Source of the DNA: Rhizophagus clarus
Taxonomy: Eukaryota; Glomeromycota; Glomeromycetes; Glomerales; Glomeraceae
Assembly: GCA_015698045.1 (NCBI GenBank)
Contig: BLAL01000004.1
Coordinates: 1,364,001-1,428,000, forward strand
DNA length: 64,000 bases
Direction: 5' to 3'
The position numbers were made by a program, and so were the translations under genes. The notes under the pieces are model-generated. The model was not told the DNA's origin. It worked only from the letters and a program-made list of their open reading frames with translations, and did no database searches. Within the stretch, counting starts at the first letter, position 1, and each line of letters starts with the position of its first letter. Shown in pieces: positions 12,301 to 24,664 of the stretch.

Positions 12301-14220
12301 AATTATAAACCCGAAACAATATGTCCAACTAATCTTCAGGAGATAAAACATTACATGTTATATCGGAACTTTCCGAATGACTATATTATTAAACTCATTT
12401 CATTCATTAATATTTATCCTCATTCGGTAAATTTGATAACAAAGAATAAAATACAAATTTACAATTTAACTGCTTAAGTAAATATTTTACAAATTTATTT
12501 GGATTGGATTGGGTGGGTTAATGGGTTATCGAGTATACCCGGTCGATCGACTCCATACAATTCTTACGAATATGGATTGGATCGAATCTTCTATCCAATT
12601 CAAGGAAAAAAAAGATGATTTTTATAATTTAATAAGCGAAATATTGTTTTAAAATGAATAGATGATGTCACAGTATGTGTATAAATAGTTTAGTAATTTA
12701 GACTTAATTAATTTTAATTGAAATCGACTTAAAATAGATTTTTTCGTCAATATTAATAAAATTTAAAATATTTTTAATATAATAATTTCGACATTAGGAG
12801 TACCAATGAAAATAGTCATTAATTATGCAAATTATTTTAGTATGCATGTTTTATTTTTATTCCCTCGTCCTACATGCAGATCTATATTTTTTTTTTTTTA
12901 TTTTGTGAAATACTGCTTACTCATGCACAAGATGCATTTGCAACGCCCATCAACGATGCATATGGAACTAATCAAGAATCGAATCGAATCGGAAAAACTT
13001 CCTCGTAATGTGGAAAATATATAGAAGACATGATCACTAACGAATGTGAATTTTTTATCGTTTATTTTTTAATTTATTCCAAATTAGATGTCGGGCATTT
13101 GCCGATATGTTCTCCCATTTATTCAATGACAATAATAAACTCGTTTAGAATGAAATATTTTAGTAGGACCTTCTTTTAAAATGCAGGAAATTGATTATGT
13201 CATATATTTAATATACTTTAATCTATTTTTGTCTCCGCCTTAATAAATAATTATGCACTCATGCCCGTTGTCGCTTAAGGAATTGCTACGTATATTCGCG
13301 CAAATACGCAATAAATTGTTCATATTCAAAAAGTGTTTCATTTATATACGCATTATATAAATCTTTAAATTGATGCAAATAAAATGTCTTGTTTAAAAAT
13401 ATATTCGTGAACTATTAATTATTCGTACAAAAATAGCTAACAAAGATGCTTTAAAATTCTAAATATCGAATGTATTGTTATTCTGATGAATTCAAATCCG
13501 TTTCGATGTATATTAGAACGAATCATATGTGTATAACTTACAAATTATGAATTTGTTTTTCCGCGCATTAGGGAAATGATGCTGCGCAGGGTTCAAATAT
13601 TAATATAAAAGCAGCTACGATTTACCTTTACCTTCTCATAAAATGGGTCTAAGAATTAAGATTTTAAGATATAAGATTTGAATACGTTTTTCTACCGTTT
13701 TTTTTTTTCAAATTTATGAATACGTTCTAACGTTATGACATGAATGGATATATAAAATGGTTGGTTAATTTGTTAATTTCAACACAATAATTTAATTATT
13801 ATTTTTAATATTATGAACTGATTAATTAACTCTTCATTCCATGATTTTTTAGTAATAATTTTTAATAATTTTTCGTCGAATATTCAGTTCGTCTACGTGA
13901 ATATGTAATAACATGTTTTTCATTTTTAAATGTTTATACACAAATTATAATCGTTTTTACTAACTTTATCTTCTTTTTTTATTTTGTCTTTAAATTTTTT
14001 TTTTTTTTTTGTTTGCCTTTGTTATTCTTTTCATGATTTTTTTTTTTACTTTGATCATTTTTTTTTTTACAATTTATTAGATTAGATTTATTATCTATTG
14101 TCCGTTTTTAAAAAAACCTTGTTTGTTTAAACGAATTACAATTTTTATCGTCATATTTTCGAAATGATTTTTTTCACACTTTTATACTTTATTTTTCATA
14201 TTTCGCTTAGTGTTTCTTTT
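9384..14220. other. AT-rich intergenic DNA, no supported gene
   Basis: Short open frames occur on both strands, but none has a motif, domain pattern or intron context that I can support. Near 12495-12560 there is a small patch built on GGATTGGG/GGGTTAAT words ending in TACCCGGTCGATCG, similar in style to the island at 6636-7045. Otherwise I see only A and T runs. Confidence 0.45.
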
Positions 14221-14310
14221 ATTCCAATCAATAGAAATTTTTATATCGAAATTCCAATCAATGGAAATGTTTACATCGAAATTCCAATCAATGGAAATTT
14301 TTACATCGAA
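14221..14310. repeat. 30-bp minisatellite, three copies
   Basis: Three consecutive 30-bp units (14221-14250, 14251-14280, 14281-14310) start ATTCCAATCAAT and end ATCGAA, with a few substitutions between copies. The unit length is a multiple of three, so a short frame stays open through it on the plus strand. I do not regard that frame as a gene. Confidence 0.9.
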
Positions 14311-16369
14311 AAAATTCACAAAATAAAATTTTTACCTTTTCTTTAAAATATATGATGCGAATATGTTGTGGTGATTTGATAATTGATGGACACTTGATAA
14401 GATTCTGAAATATAAGAACAAATTTTTCTTTGCCTGATCGAATTTTTCTTAATACTCACTAATAAATAATCATCAGTAAAGCACGTAATTATATCGTTAA
14501 AAACGTTAAAAATTCCATATAAATTAAAAATTAATTAAAGATACTTGAGTTAAAATAATATTAAACATTTAATTTATAATCTAAAGAAATAAACGTGCTA
14601 TTATATCATTATAAAAATTTCATTGATTTATGTACTTTTTATAACACGCACTTATGGACAAGAAAAATGAGTGTATGTAGAGTTAAGTACAATAATGTAA
14701 AGTTCATTTTTTCAAAATGGAGTCGGCACAACTTCTAGAATTATTTTATTATATAATCAAACTTAAAAAATTATATTTGGTATGATTTACGATTTAAAAA
14801 ATCATATATTTAAAACACTTTTATGTTATAAATTGTTTCAAAGTATTTTTTTTTCTGTGAACATCGGGAAACATTACCATAATTAACAAGTTATATACTG
14901 ATAAAGCAAACAAGGGTATCATAATGGTATATGAGTAACTACCTTTCGTAGTAAAGTAAGTATAAAAAGAATATGACTTAAAAATTTATGTAACTTGGAG
15001 GCAGAAATTTACTAAAAATAGATAAAGATAAGTACTTTTCTATGTCCATGATCATAAAACGGTTTTTTTTTAATGAGAATGATTTAGTACAACATTGGAA
15101 AGATTAATTATGCAAGTGGATGATTAGCAGTTACATTCTTCGGAGTAAGCCGTTCCGAAGAATAATAAATCCATTATAGGAACTAATTATAAGATTTGAT
15201 GTTAAAAAGAGAGTTATGGACACTATTTGTTTTACAAAGACTTCGACAATCTCTCCTTTTTTTTTTTTATTGAAACAATAAACAGTCTAATAATCTATAA
15301 ACTGTATAATTTATGTGCAACATCATTTACACATTTTTAGATTTTATTTAGCACGATTAATTCTTGTCCGAAGCTTAAGCGTAGGAAACTTCGTTATGCA
15401 TGCAATGTCTGTCTCACCACATCTTTACCAATCATATACGCAAACTATATGCAAACTATTTTGGAAAGATCATTAAGGGCGCAATGGTAGAACCATATAT
15501 TACTTACTTTTTGACATTTAATTAGCTCGGAGAAAAGAATGCGAAGAAAGCTTGTGCAATGTGATTAGCTTTAATTAGTATGATCTCAGTTAATTGACAA
15601 TTATACTAACCAAGAATGCTTAGTTTAATGCTCAAAATTGGCTTAGTTTTTCGGCATTATGCTTAAACTTATGCTTATGCTTATTTTTAAGCTTAGAATA
15701 TAAACTTTAAGCTTCAAGCTTTGATGTTTGGATGTTGTACTAGGCACGTTTCTGTCACTCGTACGCCTGCAATCGGTTAAAATAAAAAAGAGCGTGTTAA
15801 TATTAAAATATTCTTTAACATAAGCCTTCAAGATAAACGATTTCAAGGTCTTTAAATAATAGAATAGTAGCACAAAAGAATCCATAGTTAAATCTTTTCT
15901 CATAATTTCTTCCCATTACTAATCATAAATCTCCAGAATGTTCTCTCTGAATAATTAATAATCAAAAAAATAAAATGAAATATTTACAAGAATTTTACGA
16001 CGGACGTTAGGTAGTTTAAGGTTAATTAATATTCTGGACCAATAAATAATAAGCTAAAAATAAACTATACACTAAAAGTTAAATATAGAACTGCGTCATT
16101 AAGACAATTAAAATAGCTATCTAAATTTCACCCTTACCATGTGCAATCAGCTTCTCCGTGGTAGGTTAATATATCATATTGAAAAAAAAAATGAAGAAAA
16201 AAATGAGATGTAAAAATAAATTTGTAAAAATGATAAAAGTGATAATTATAATTGCTTTGGAAGGTTAATTTAATAGTGCCCGAACCCCTAAGTTCTTATT
16301 TAATTGCATTACCTTTCGTATTAATTAAAATGTTTTAAAATTAAAATTAAAAAAAAATTGATATTTAAG
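14311..16369. other. AT-rich intergenic DNA
   Basis: No supported gene. Around 15630-15725 the word TTATGCTTA/AAGCTTA is repeated irregularly; a similar TATGCTTATGC patch occurs near 49530-49590. A minus-strand open frame over the first patch (15643-15903) looks like a repeat by-product. Confidence 0.45.
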
Positions 16370-16510
16370 CTCCGTACGAGCAGAGCCTGCTCGAGCTTGC
16401 TTGCAAGCCGGTTCATCAAGACAAGCTCAAGTTGCAACTTGCAATATATCAAACCGGTTCATTTCGAGCCGAGCCCTAGTTCATCCTTAACAAGCCAGCT
16501 CATAAACTAT
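16370..16510. repeat. GAGCTC-type word island, possible hAT-like end
   Basis: About 140 bp are far richer in GC than the flanks and are made of GAGC/GCTC/CAAGC words in both orientations (for example CTGCTCGAGCTTGCTTGC, and GAGCCGAGCCCTAGTTCATC near the right side). The complement of the right side reads GATGAACTAGGGCTCGGC, which is the style of ends seen in small hAT-like elements of plants and fungi. Terminal repeats could not be fixed by eye, so the class is an inference. Confidence 0.35.
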
Positions 16511-17939
16511 GTATATAATAATTAACTTTTATTCTGATAAATTGAATTTCTTTTTGCAACATAAAAAATTATTTTTAATTTTAAATAGATTGGCCAGATA
16601 ATGTAGTGATCTTTTGTTAATTTTTAATTTTTTTATTAAAACAAATCACGAATTGGTTAATTGTAATGAATTTGTCTATATTAAATTTTCTTGGCAACCT
16701 GTAATTTTTTTAACTTTCTAAATGAACGTTTTATTAAAAATTACATACTATGATATACATACAGTACATTAATAAACTCACGCAATTAACCGCTGGCAGC
16801 AATACCGTTTAACCTAGTCTAATGAGTTAAATTTACCAAATAAAGAAATATTTATATATACTTACGCGTTCTCCATATTCTTATTGACCTAAATTTATTA
16901 CTCTCAACCTCATCTCCTTTAATACTTCGTTCTCATTCGATTTTCCGATATCTCTTAATGGGAAGACCGGTCTATTTTCCATTTCTCTTGAGTGTTTCAT
17001 AGAACTGATCTCTCATAAATCATAATTTATTTTCCTCCAAGAATGTATCCAATACGCCCGTGTATAAAAATGTCAAACTTGTTTCCATTTTAATGAAGAC
17101 TTAATGAAGTCTTATTCTCCTCGTAAATGCGACTTGTATTACTATCCTGAGGTAAATCTGATGCTGCTTTTGAATCCATTTTTTCCTTCCTCCCCCTTCT
17201 TTCCTTTTCGTACTCCGCTTCATTTTCTTGTTTAATATTACTTTCTTCTTTGTAACCGTTCTTTAGTATTATACTTATTTCAAATTTGTTGATTATTTTT
17301 ATCATATTATTATTAATACATTTATAATATCATATTTATTTTATGTAATTTATCTGTCGAATTTTTATTGATGTTTCAAAAATTTTTTGTATTTTTAATC
17401 ATTAATCTTTAGAAGCCGTGAAAACAAAGTATCTTTATTTATAAAAGAAGAAGTACAAATTGACTTCACCTTTACCCACCCATTATTAGATAACGCAAAT
17501 ATAATTAAACTTTAATAACTTTTTATTAGGAAATAATAGACCAACTTTTGGCACATCACCCATTGCATTCCAATTCAGACTAAATTATCTGTTTTTGAGA
17601 TCAGGAATGAAAAGGCAAAGCTACTAAATTTAACAGCCTCTGTAGATATGCTATTGAAATAATATCACAGAATAATAGTTATGCAAGTTATCAGCAAATA
17701 ATAATATAATTGAAGATGAATTTATAAATATACATCAATATTGAAAAAAAGACAGCTGGTATAATATTGTGTTTAAAAGTTTTTTTTTTTGTGAAATATG
17801 TATTAGAAATTTACAACTTCAAGTAAATTAAAATTTTAATTTTGTTATAAATATGTTTTTTTCAGAAAATGATTTCAAATTCTGAAATATGAATGGAAAT
17901 GTAACATGATTTTTATTATAAGGTAGCTATTTGATTATG
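16511..17939. other. AT-rich intergenic DNA with one weak minus-strand ORF
   Basis: Within this stretch a 71-codon minus-strand frame (17090-17305) has a charged, plausibly protein-like middle (NEAEYEKERRGRKEKMDSKA), but no known motif, no paralogue in the window and no clear leader. I record it only as a weak candidate. The rest holds nothing I can support. Confidence 0.3.
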
Positions 17940-18395
17940 GAATTAATTTTGCTATTCATCTAGAGTTAATTTTGCCATTCATCTATTAGAGTTAATTCTG
18001 CCATTAAACTAGAGCTAATTATTTTATTATTCAACCAGAGTAAATATTCTATTTAAATTTTATGATCAAATTTTACTATTTAACTTATTTAGAAATATTT
18101 TATAGCATGAAGAATATATTATTCAATTATAAATTTAATTCTATGTCGACTTGATTTTTCACATATAACAACTATTTTGATATTATGGTCATTGACAAGC
18201 CTAATTCTGCTATTTGGCTAGAGGTAATTCTGCTGTTAAATTTGTTATTTGACTAAAAAGTTAATTCTACTGCTACAAGTTTAATTTTGCTATTTGGCTA
18301 CAAATTAATTCTGTTATTTGATTACAAACTAATTCTGTTATTTGATTATTAGCTAATTCTGCTATTTGATTACAAACTAATTTGTAGCAATTTCT
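17940..18395. repeat. Degenerate ~24-bp minisatellite
   Basis: About eleven diverged copies of a 23-26-bp unit of the form CTAATTCTGCTATTTGATTA are spread over this span, tightest at 18200-18395. It lies just downstream of the stop codon of the HMG-box gene, which is read on the minus strand. It may therefore form part of that gene's 3' UTR or terminator region. Confidence 0.75.
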
Positions 18396-18407
18396 AGTAA
18401 ATTATCC

Positions 18408-19454
18408 TTAAGGAACTATGAAAGACTCATTCATTACCAATCCTGACAAATTATAAGCAACAGTATCAAGTTGTATATAAGGATAATTTAATGTTGTAGG
18501 GGATGAAAAGAATTCTAAGTTGGATAGAATAGATGACTCACTAAGATCACAATTAGTTGAATAAATTGAAAAATTGAATGGCTCAGATGTCTCAATTTGA
18601 TCACAATTAAGATATCCTGGTAAATCATAAACTGTAGAAGTAAGATTATGGTTTGATGTAAAAGGAGTTGAAAAAGATTCCAAGTTGGATGAGTTAGATG
18701 TTTCAATTTGATCATAATTAGTATATTCTGATAAATCATAAACTGATTCGGGTTGAATATAAGGGCAATTTAATGTTGAAGGAGCTGAAAAAGATTCAAA
18801 AATGGATGAAATAGATGTCTCATGTTGATCACAGTTAGTTGTAGAAATAAAGTTTGGTGAAAGTGAAATGAAATTTGATGATATAGTTGTAGGTGAAAAA
18901 TTGTATTGATCTAACATAGGATTATGAGTGTCACTAGTGGTATATTGTAATTGAGGAGGATGTTGTTCTAATGAAGTAGGTGGTGATGTTGATAACTTAC
19001 TTTTTTTTACTCCTTTTTTCTGGTTTCTCTTTCTAAATTGATATCCTTCATGTTGATTGGCATGTTTTTTTTTTGCAACTTTTGCACCACAGTCAAAAAG
19101 ATTTTTGACTTTTTCAGATTCATTTTGCCAGAGTTTTCCAATTATTCTAAATTTTTTATTTGCTTGCATATTCTTGTATTTTGGTTTATTTCCTTCATTT
19201 TTCGCATATAAAATAAAGGAATTTGGAGGTCGTGGGATATTATACCTAGGTTTATTTGAATCCATTAACAAATCATCTCTATCCATAGTAAATGGATAAT
19301 CCGTATTATACCAAATTTGTTCAGGGGTTTTAGTATTTATATTAAGAGAAAAAGTGGGTTTATTAGGATCAGGCGGAACTATTTCAATATTAGGTAAAGC
19401 AGATAAAAAAGTATTTGTACAATTATTATTGATTTTTTCATGTAATGGAATCAT
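18408..19454 (-). CDS. MATA-type HMG-box DNA-binding protein
   Basis: A single-exon gene of 348 residues. Residues 71-147 form an HMG box of the fungal MATA/sex-determination type. It begins NIPRPPNSFILYAKNE, has the second-helix pattern FRIIGKLWQNES with Trp109, and ends in the Tyr and basic residues of GYQFRKRNQKK followed by KKGVKKSK. Such domains bend DNA in the nucleus. Glomeromycotina are known to carry many HMG genes of this type, so a mating-type role cannot be assumed. The C-terminal half (about 200-345) is Ser/Thr/Asn-rich and holds diverged repeats of about 40 residues around YDLSEYTNYDQIETS and SNLESFS. The leader on the minus strand has a T-run joined to an A-run about 30-50 nt before the ATG. 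A short T/A tract and the 24-bp minisatellite flank the gene. Confidence 0.85.
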   Translation of the reverse strand: MIPLHEKINNNCTNTFLSALPNIEIVPPDPNKPTFSLNINTKTPEQIWYNTDYPFTMDRDDLLMDSNKPRYNIPRPPNSFILYAKNEGNKPKYKNMQANKKFRIIGKLWQNESEKVKNLFDCGAKVAKKKHANQHEGYQFRKRNQKKGVKKSKLSTSPPTSLEQHPPQLQYTTSDTHNPMLDQYNFSPTTISSNFISLSPNFISTTNCDQHETSISSIFESFSAPSTLNCPYIQPESVYDLSEYTNYDQIETSNSSNLESFSTPFTSNHNLTSTVYDLPGYLNCDQIETSEPFNFSIYSTNCDLSESSILSNLEFFSSPTTLNYPYIQLDTVAYNLSGLVMNESFIVP

Positions 19455-20739
19455 ATTGTATCTTTTGATGTATCTCGAAATTTTTTTTTTTTTTAAAAAA
19501 AGTGAAATAGCGAAAGATACCTTTCTAATAAATAAAAAAAAATTTTTTATGAATTTAATTTAATTTTTGTATTATGTCGCAGTAAAAATCTATTGATCTT
19601 TTTGTAAAGATTTCTGTTGAGTATTTTTGTCAATATTGTTTTTATTTGTTATTAACTTTTCAGTTGAATATATTTGTCAATACCTTTTCTGTTGATTATT
19701 TTTGTTAATGATTTGTGTGTGTATTTATTTGGTGAAACGTTGATCGTAAAAAGCCATACATATGATACTTAGTGTGGCTTAGTTATTGATCACCGCTAAC
19801 TGACTTTGTAAGCCTATTGAGTTTCTAATTTGGTGAAGTGAAAGAAAGGAGTAGATGAAAAATAGGAACACAGAAATTTATTTTATAATATGTAAGAAAA
19901 ATTAGGTAAATAGAAAACAATCAATAAATACAAATTGATACTTGTAAAAGAAATTTTAAAAATAAAAAATTTTATGATGGAAGAAAAAAAAAGATGTGTA
20001 GATCATTAGTACCATTTTTTGTTTTTTTTACCCCTTTTTTTTATTACTTTAATTGGAGGTCATCTAAACTCTAAAGCGAGGGTAATTCGCCCGATTTATA
20101 AAGATTTTTGGCCCGCATTAAGGTACTAAGAAATTACAGCAGATGTGACAAAATAGTTGTGTGACATATAGGATTTGCCCCCCCAGTCAGTCGTGAGTCG
20201 TGACACGGTGACATTATGATCACGTGTTTACATTCGCCTTTAAATTGGCAATATACATTATTAATAATTTTAGTCTAAATGTTTAATCAGAATTTTCATC
20301 TATTGTAATATTCACAATATCAGCCTCTTTTATCATTGCTTGAAAGTTTTGGAGACTAGTTATGACAATAGTCAGAGGTAAAGGGGCCATCTATCTGCAT
20401 GTCACCGTGTATCACCATCACCTGTAACTTTTAAAGTACGACGTTTAAAGGTTGATGCTAAAAGAAAAAAAGTAATATAGGTGAATATCGTTTATTGTAT
20501 TGAAATTTTATATTCATTAGTGTATTATAATTAGCTCGAATATAACGTTAAAAACTTTACATACAATAAAATTTAATGATGTTTCATTGAATATACGTTC
20601 ACATTATTCAACATTCTATTTTTCCGTGAAAATATTCCTTCTTTTAAGGCTGAAAATAATTATAGGCATCAATTTTATTTTCTTTTATATAACGTTGAAT
20701 CTCAAATGCCCAGATTATCCATAATAATTCTGATAATAA
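19455..20739. other. Intergenic DNA
   Basis: The T-run/A-run junction at about 19480-19507 probably belongs to the HMG-gene leader. Near 19590-19720 the word CTGTTGA(G/T)TATTTTTGT recurs three times. At 20165-20225 a short GC-richer patch has repeated GTCGTGA words, like the patch at 33871-33931. No gene is supported. Confidence 0.45.
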
Positions 20740-21015
20740 ATATTTTTGCAAAAAAAATCTTCTTCCTTTTCAAGTTGCATCTATGCCAAAGTTATTCTAA
20801 AGCATGAGCAGTATTTGCAGGTAGATTTGCTTGCCTTATAAGAGAAAATTTTTTACTTTCTATTACAGAAAGGTTTGAACGCATCGTCTTTAGGCTTTCT
20901 CTTAAACTCGCAGTACCTTTTTTGGATGTAATTCTTAACATCTCTCCATGTCTTTGAAAGCTCCTCATATAGTTGTGATGTAAACATAAAGCGTATCAGT
21001 GTTTCTAGCGAAAAA
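20740..21015 (-). pseudogene. Fragment of a decayed gene, unknown family
   Basis: A minus-strand stretch reads like protein: FTSQLYEELSKTWRDVK, then NYIQKRYCEFKRKPKDDAF with a later Cys pair (KYCSC). It is interrupted, has no start of its own and cannot be extended confidently in either direction. I do not recognise the family. A Trp-containing basic domain or a transposon-derived protein are both possible. Confidence 0.35.
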
Positions 21016-21672
21016 GTGATCAGGAGAAATTTAAAAGGGATTCGCTTCTAAATCCACATCAGATATAGCAGGGTAGAGATCCACATGGAATGATAGTCGT
21101 GTCACTCGTGTGAATTTGAAATATATTGACCATATGTTGCCCTAGTTATCATTCTTGTGTATGGACTTCAAATGGACTGTTCTTCAATTAAATACAACAT
21201 ATATTTCTATATTCACTTAATTGGCAAAGAGAGTGAACAAAGAATAAATCTCTTCCTTATTATGACCTTTCGTTAATTTCAAAAGAGTTACTTTGTATAA
21301 GTTGTTAAAAATTCATTAAGAATCTTTTAGACTTTTATTGCATCATCTCGCGCTTTGAATTTCAAACATCTAAGTGACTTTTATGATAATTATTTTATAT
21401 TATATTTCATTATTTCACATAAAATTTGATTTTCAAAATATCAAAAAGAATTTGGGATATGGAGAATACAGCTTATTATCCACTTAATAATAGAATAACC
21501 AATTCAACAGCTTAATTTAACATTATCGCTCATTGGATAAATTAATAAATGTAAACATTGTCATCAGTTTAATTTAAAAGTAAAATAATTGTTAATGATA
21601 AGAGAAGAATAATTATAATAAAATAAATATAATCAAAAATAAAGCGTATTTTGTTCTTATGAGAATTATTAT

Positions 21673-21869
21673 GAAGATTAGAGGGTTTATTACGAAGATT
21701 ATAAGAGTTTTTAAAGGTATTAGAAAAAGTTATTGCGAGGATTAAAGGATTATTATAGGCATTAGAAGGATAATTACGAGGATTATGAAGTTGGAGTGGT
21801 TACTATGGGAATTAAGATGGTTATTATGGGATTAGAGGAAACATTATGGAAATTAGAGGGATTATTGTA
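21673..21869. repeat. Degenerate ~21-bp tandem repeat
   Basis: About nine diverged units of 20-29 bp, of the form GAGGATTAGAGGGATTATTA, follow one another. The array overlaps the 3' end of the nuclease-like exon read on the minus strand, where it yields a Pro/Ile/Ser-rich tail. The tail of that protein may therefore have been created or extended by repeat growth. Confidence 0.7.
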
Positions 21870-22336
21870 AAAGCTTCTAATTTGTCTAGAATTGACAAAT
21901 CGAATCAAATCTAAATAAACATACGATTTATCCGTTAGGATAATGTTACATTTAGATGATTCAGCTCTATTTATTGTGTTACTAGTAAATTTTTCTTTGG
22001 AAGTTGCCGCTAAGATGCCGATTGTTGTATCTTCTCCAAACCTAGTTAGGACACCTTCCAGTTCCCGTACCACGTTAGGTCCGATACTTCCATTATAATT
22101 CTAAAAAAAATAATTTTTGTCATTTGATTTAATCATTATTATATTACCTTACACAGAACTATTATCGTATAACCTAAAAAACCATCAAATGAATCTATTC
22201 CTCCATCACCCGGTTGTTGTCTATTTGATATAAAATATAAATAAAACGAATGAGTTTTCATAATATCATAATTGTCAAGAACTATTATTCCGATACATAT
22301 GTCAGCCAATAATAATTCATGTATCCTATTCACCAC
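21783..22336 (-). pseudogene. Mrr-like restriction-endonuclease domain, probably 5'-truncated
   Basis: Two exons on the minus strand, 22336-22148 and 22100-21783, are joined by a 47-nt GT/AG intron. The first contains QQPGDGGIDSF and then TIIVLCK. The second continues VRELEGVLTRF, TTIGILAATSKEKFTS, NTINRAESSKCNIILTD. This is the order of the PD-(D/E)XK core of Mrr-type restriction nucleases: GDGGID with the metal-binding Asp, then QCK-like Lys, then the helix with EGVL and a final strand. The Q of the usual QCK is Leu here. Related single-domain proteins occur in Glomeromycotina. Upstream of 22336 the same frame is soon interrupted, and a 17-bp direct repeat (CTGACATATGTATCGGA at about 22289 and 22339) sits at that edge. 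I think the 5' part is lost or broken, so activity is doubtful. Confidence 0.6.
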
Positions 22337-24664
22337 AGGCTCCGATACATATGTCAGTCAGCTTTTCGAATACAGGAAGAACGTTCACAGCAGGCCGTCC
22401 ACCATACGCCAGGTCTGGATACCTGACTGGTAACTTTCGCAAGCTGTGGCCACGAAGCGCTTTCAATTCTCTGATTTTACATCTAGTGGCAGCGTAACTT
22501 CAGATACATAACAACTCCACTAATTACTCGTGACTAACTCACCTAGTTCTATGTACTTCAATATTTGCATCTTAAAATCATACAGAAAAAGAGAAGAGTT
22601 TGAGAAAGTCATAGATAAAAAAATTTAATTTTTACGGATTTCATTGCTCTTAACATTTTTTAAGTATAGTACAATACTTTTCTTAAATGAATTTGAGAAA
22701 CGCGTTTTTTAAGTATAAATACATTTCTTAAATAAAATTTAAGAAACAACTTATTCATAAATTTTAAAGGAGTTCAAGAAGTAACCACAAATATCTGGTT
22801 TTGAAATAATGGCAAATAAAAATGTTTTTGAGTACTGTATTTGATTAACTGCTGTGGAGTTTAAATTTATCACTTAAATTATACAGATCAGATCAGTAAG
22901 TCACGCGTGAATGCGATAAACTATTTTTCATATTACGCGTTTTTCGCGTCTTTACTGCATGAAGCTATGTTTGACCCTTATTTTCTCACGAATAGGTATC
23001 AAATTTTCATGAACGACTCTTTTCTTTATTATTTAAGATCGAATATCTCTTCTTTTGGTATGAATCCTTTATATAATATGGTGATATGTTCGTTCAATAG
23101 CGCAACTTTAGTTTAATATAGTAGGTATCTGCTGATGAAAAATTTTTATGGGTATTAAAGTTTGTAAATGAAAAAGAACCCTACCGGCCTATCAATCTAA
23201 TAGAATAATAATGATGATGATTTATATGAATATTATAAATATCTTGCAACTGGACATGTAAAAGTTATTGCTCTAAAAAAAAAAATTTTTCATTCACACG
23301 TGATCATCTAATTTCGCCCTTTAGGCCAGTTTTGTCAGGTTTTTTTCAATAACTTTAATATGAAAACGAACACGTTCCATTACAATAAATTAATTTTAAA
23401 ACTTTTCATTTAATATAAGATCATTAGACTCAAATACTTTATTATCTCATGGTCATAAATCGTATGAATTTTAAATACTGTATGTAAATCAACAACTCAT
23501 TTTTTAAAGTGTTCTATGAATATTTCCAGAGACGTTCCCAAATCTATTAATCCAATCTCTATATTCTCTTAATAACAATTTTTTAAGGTTTCTAGATGAC
23601 TATCTTTAATCATGTTAAAATGACAAATGTATATACATTATTATTATCATGCATTATTATCGTTATTATAATATGAATATAAGAAGAATCAGAGCAAAAG
23701 CAATAGTAAGTTAATAAGGAACGTTTTTTTTTTTTAATTTTTATTACTGTATAAAAAATGTTTTCATTTTATTATTTTATAACGCACTTTGGTTGTTTCC
23801 GACGCTACAATATTTTTGATGAACGATTCAATGATCGGTGTGTAAGTTACTAGAAGATAACAATCAACAAGATAAGAATGCTATATCAAAATTAATTAGA
23901 TTGAGTTAAATGAAACTTAGAGATTGACGTTCCTGATGATTAAAGTTTTTTTATAAACTTCAAATGCTTAAATTAAATAATATTACACTTCATCTGTTAT
24001 ATAAACTATAAATATAATTTAGAATACTAGTAGAAAGCCGGCTCATTGGAATCATTTGAAATTAAAAATTAGAAATTTACAGTAATTATATAGAAACATA
24101 ATAATAATATGATTTGTTATAATTTTTTTTTTTTAAATTATATTCAAATAAAATTATTATAATTTATCGGACTGATTAGTTAAATTAGCTTAAGTTACTT
24201 CAAAGCAATAGCGATGGTAAAGTAACATACTACCCAAGATGATATATGACAAACTGGATCAGGATGGGACAAGAGCGGAAAGGAGAAACGTTTAATACAT
24301 TTATAAATAAAATCCAATTTTTAAATTTTTTTTTTTTGATTTCATCAATAAATTACTTATTTGACAAAACTAAAAAATTAGATAATTCTTTATGTGGTAA
24401 GACGGTGGTCGGAAAAATGGTGTCGGTTAAACTCGTGGACTTTCTGTAGATCGTACCGTAATCGCAGTTTTTTTTTCTCCCTCTTTATTAAACGCCATCG
24501 TATATGAGTAATACAAAGATTACATATTATAAGAAGACATAGACTTTCGTACAAATCTACTAAGCCACTAGTAAAATTTAATGGTGCCCTATCTAAAAAA
24601 CCATACTAATAAACTAAATATAAAAGGAAAGAAAAAGAAAGCAACTAGTATAAATACGTAAAAA
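22337..24664. other. Intergenic DNA, GC-richer patch at left edge
   Basis: The first 170 bases (to about 22505) are GC-rich compared with the rest and may be the decayed 5' part of the nuclease-like gene or an unrelated insertion. Beyond that I find only AT-rich sequence. Open frames at 22907-23116 and 24246-24449 (both plus) show no motif and are not supported. Confidence 0.4.

Noticed and set aside
18515-19563. Overlapping frames on both strands across the HMG gene
   Set aside because: The HMG frame alone carries a recognised domain and a full-length frame; the others are shadows.
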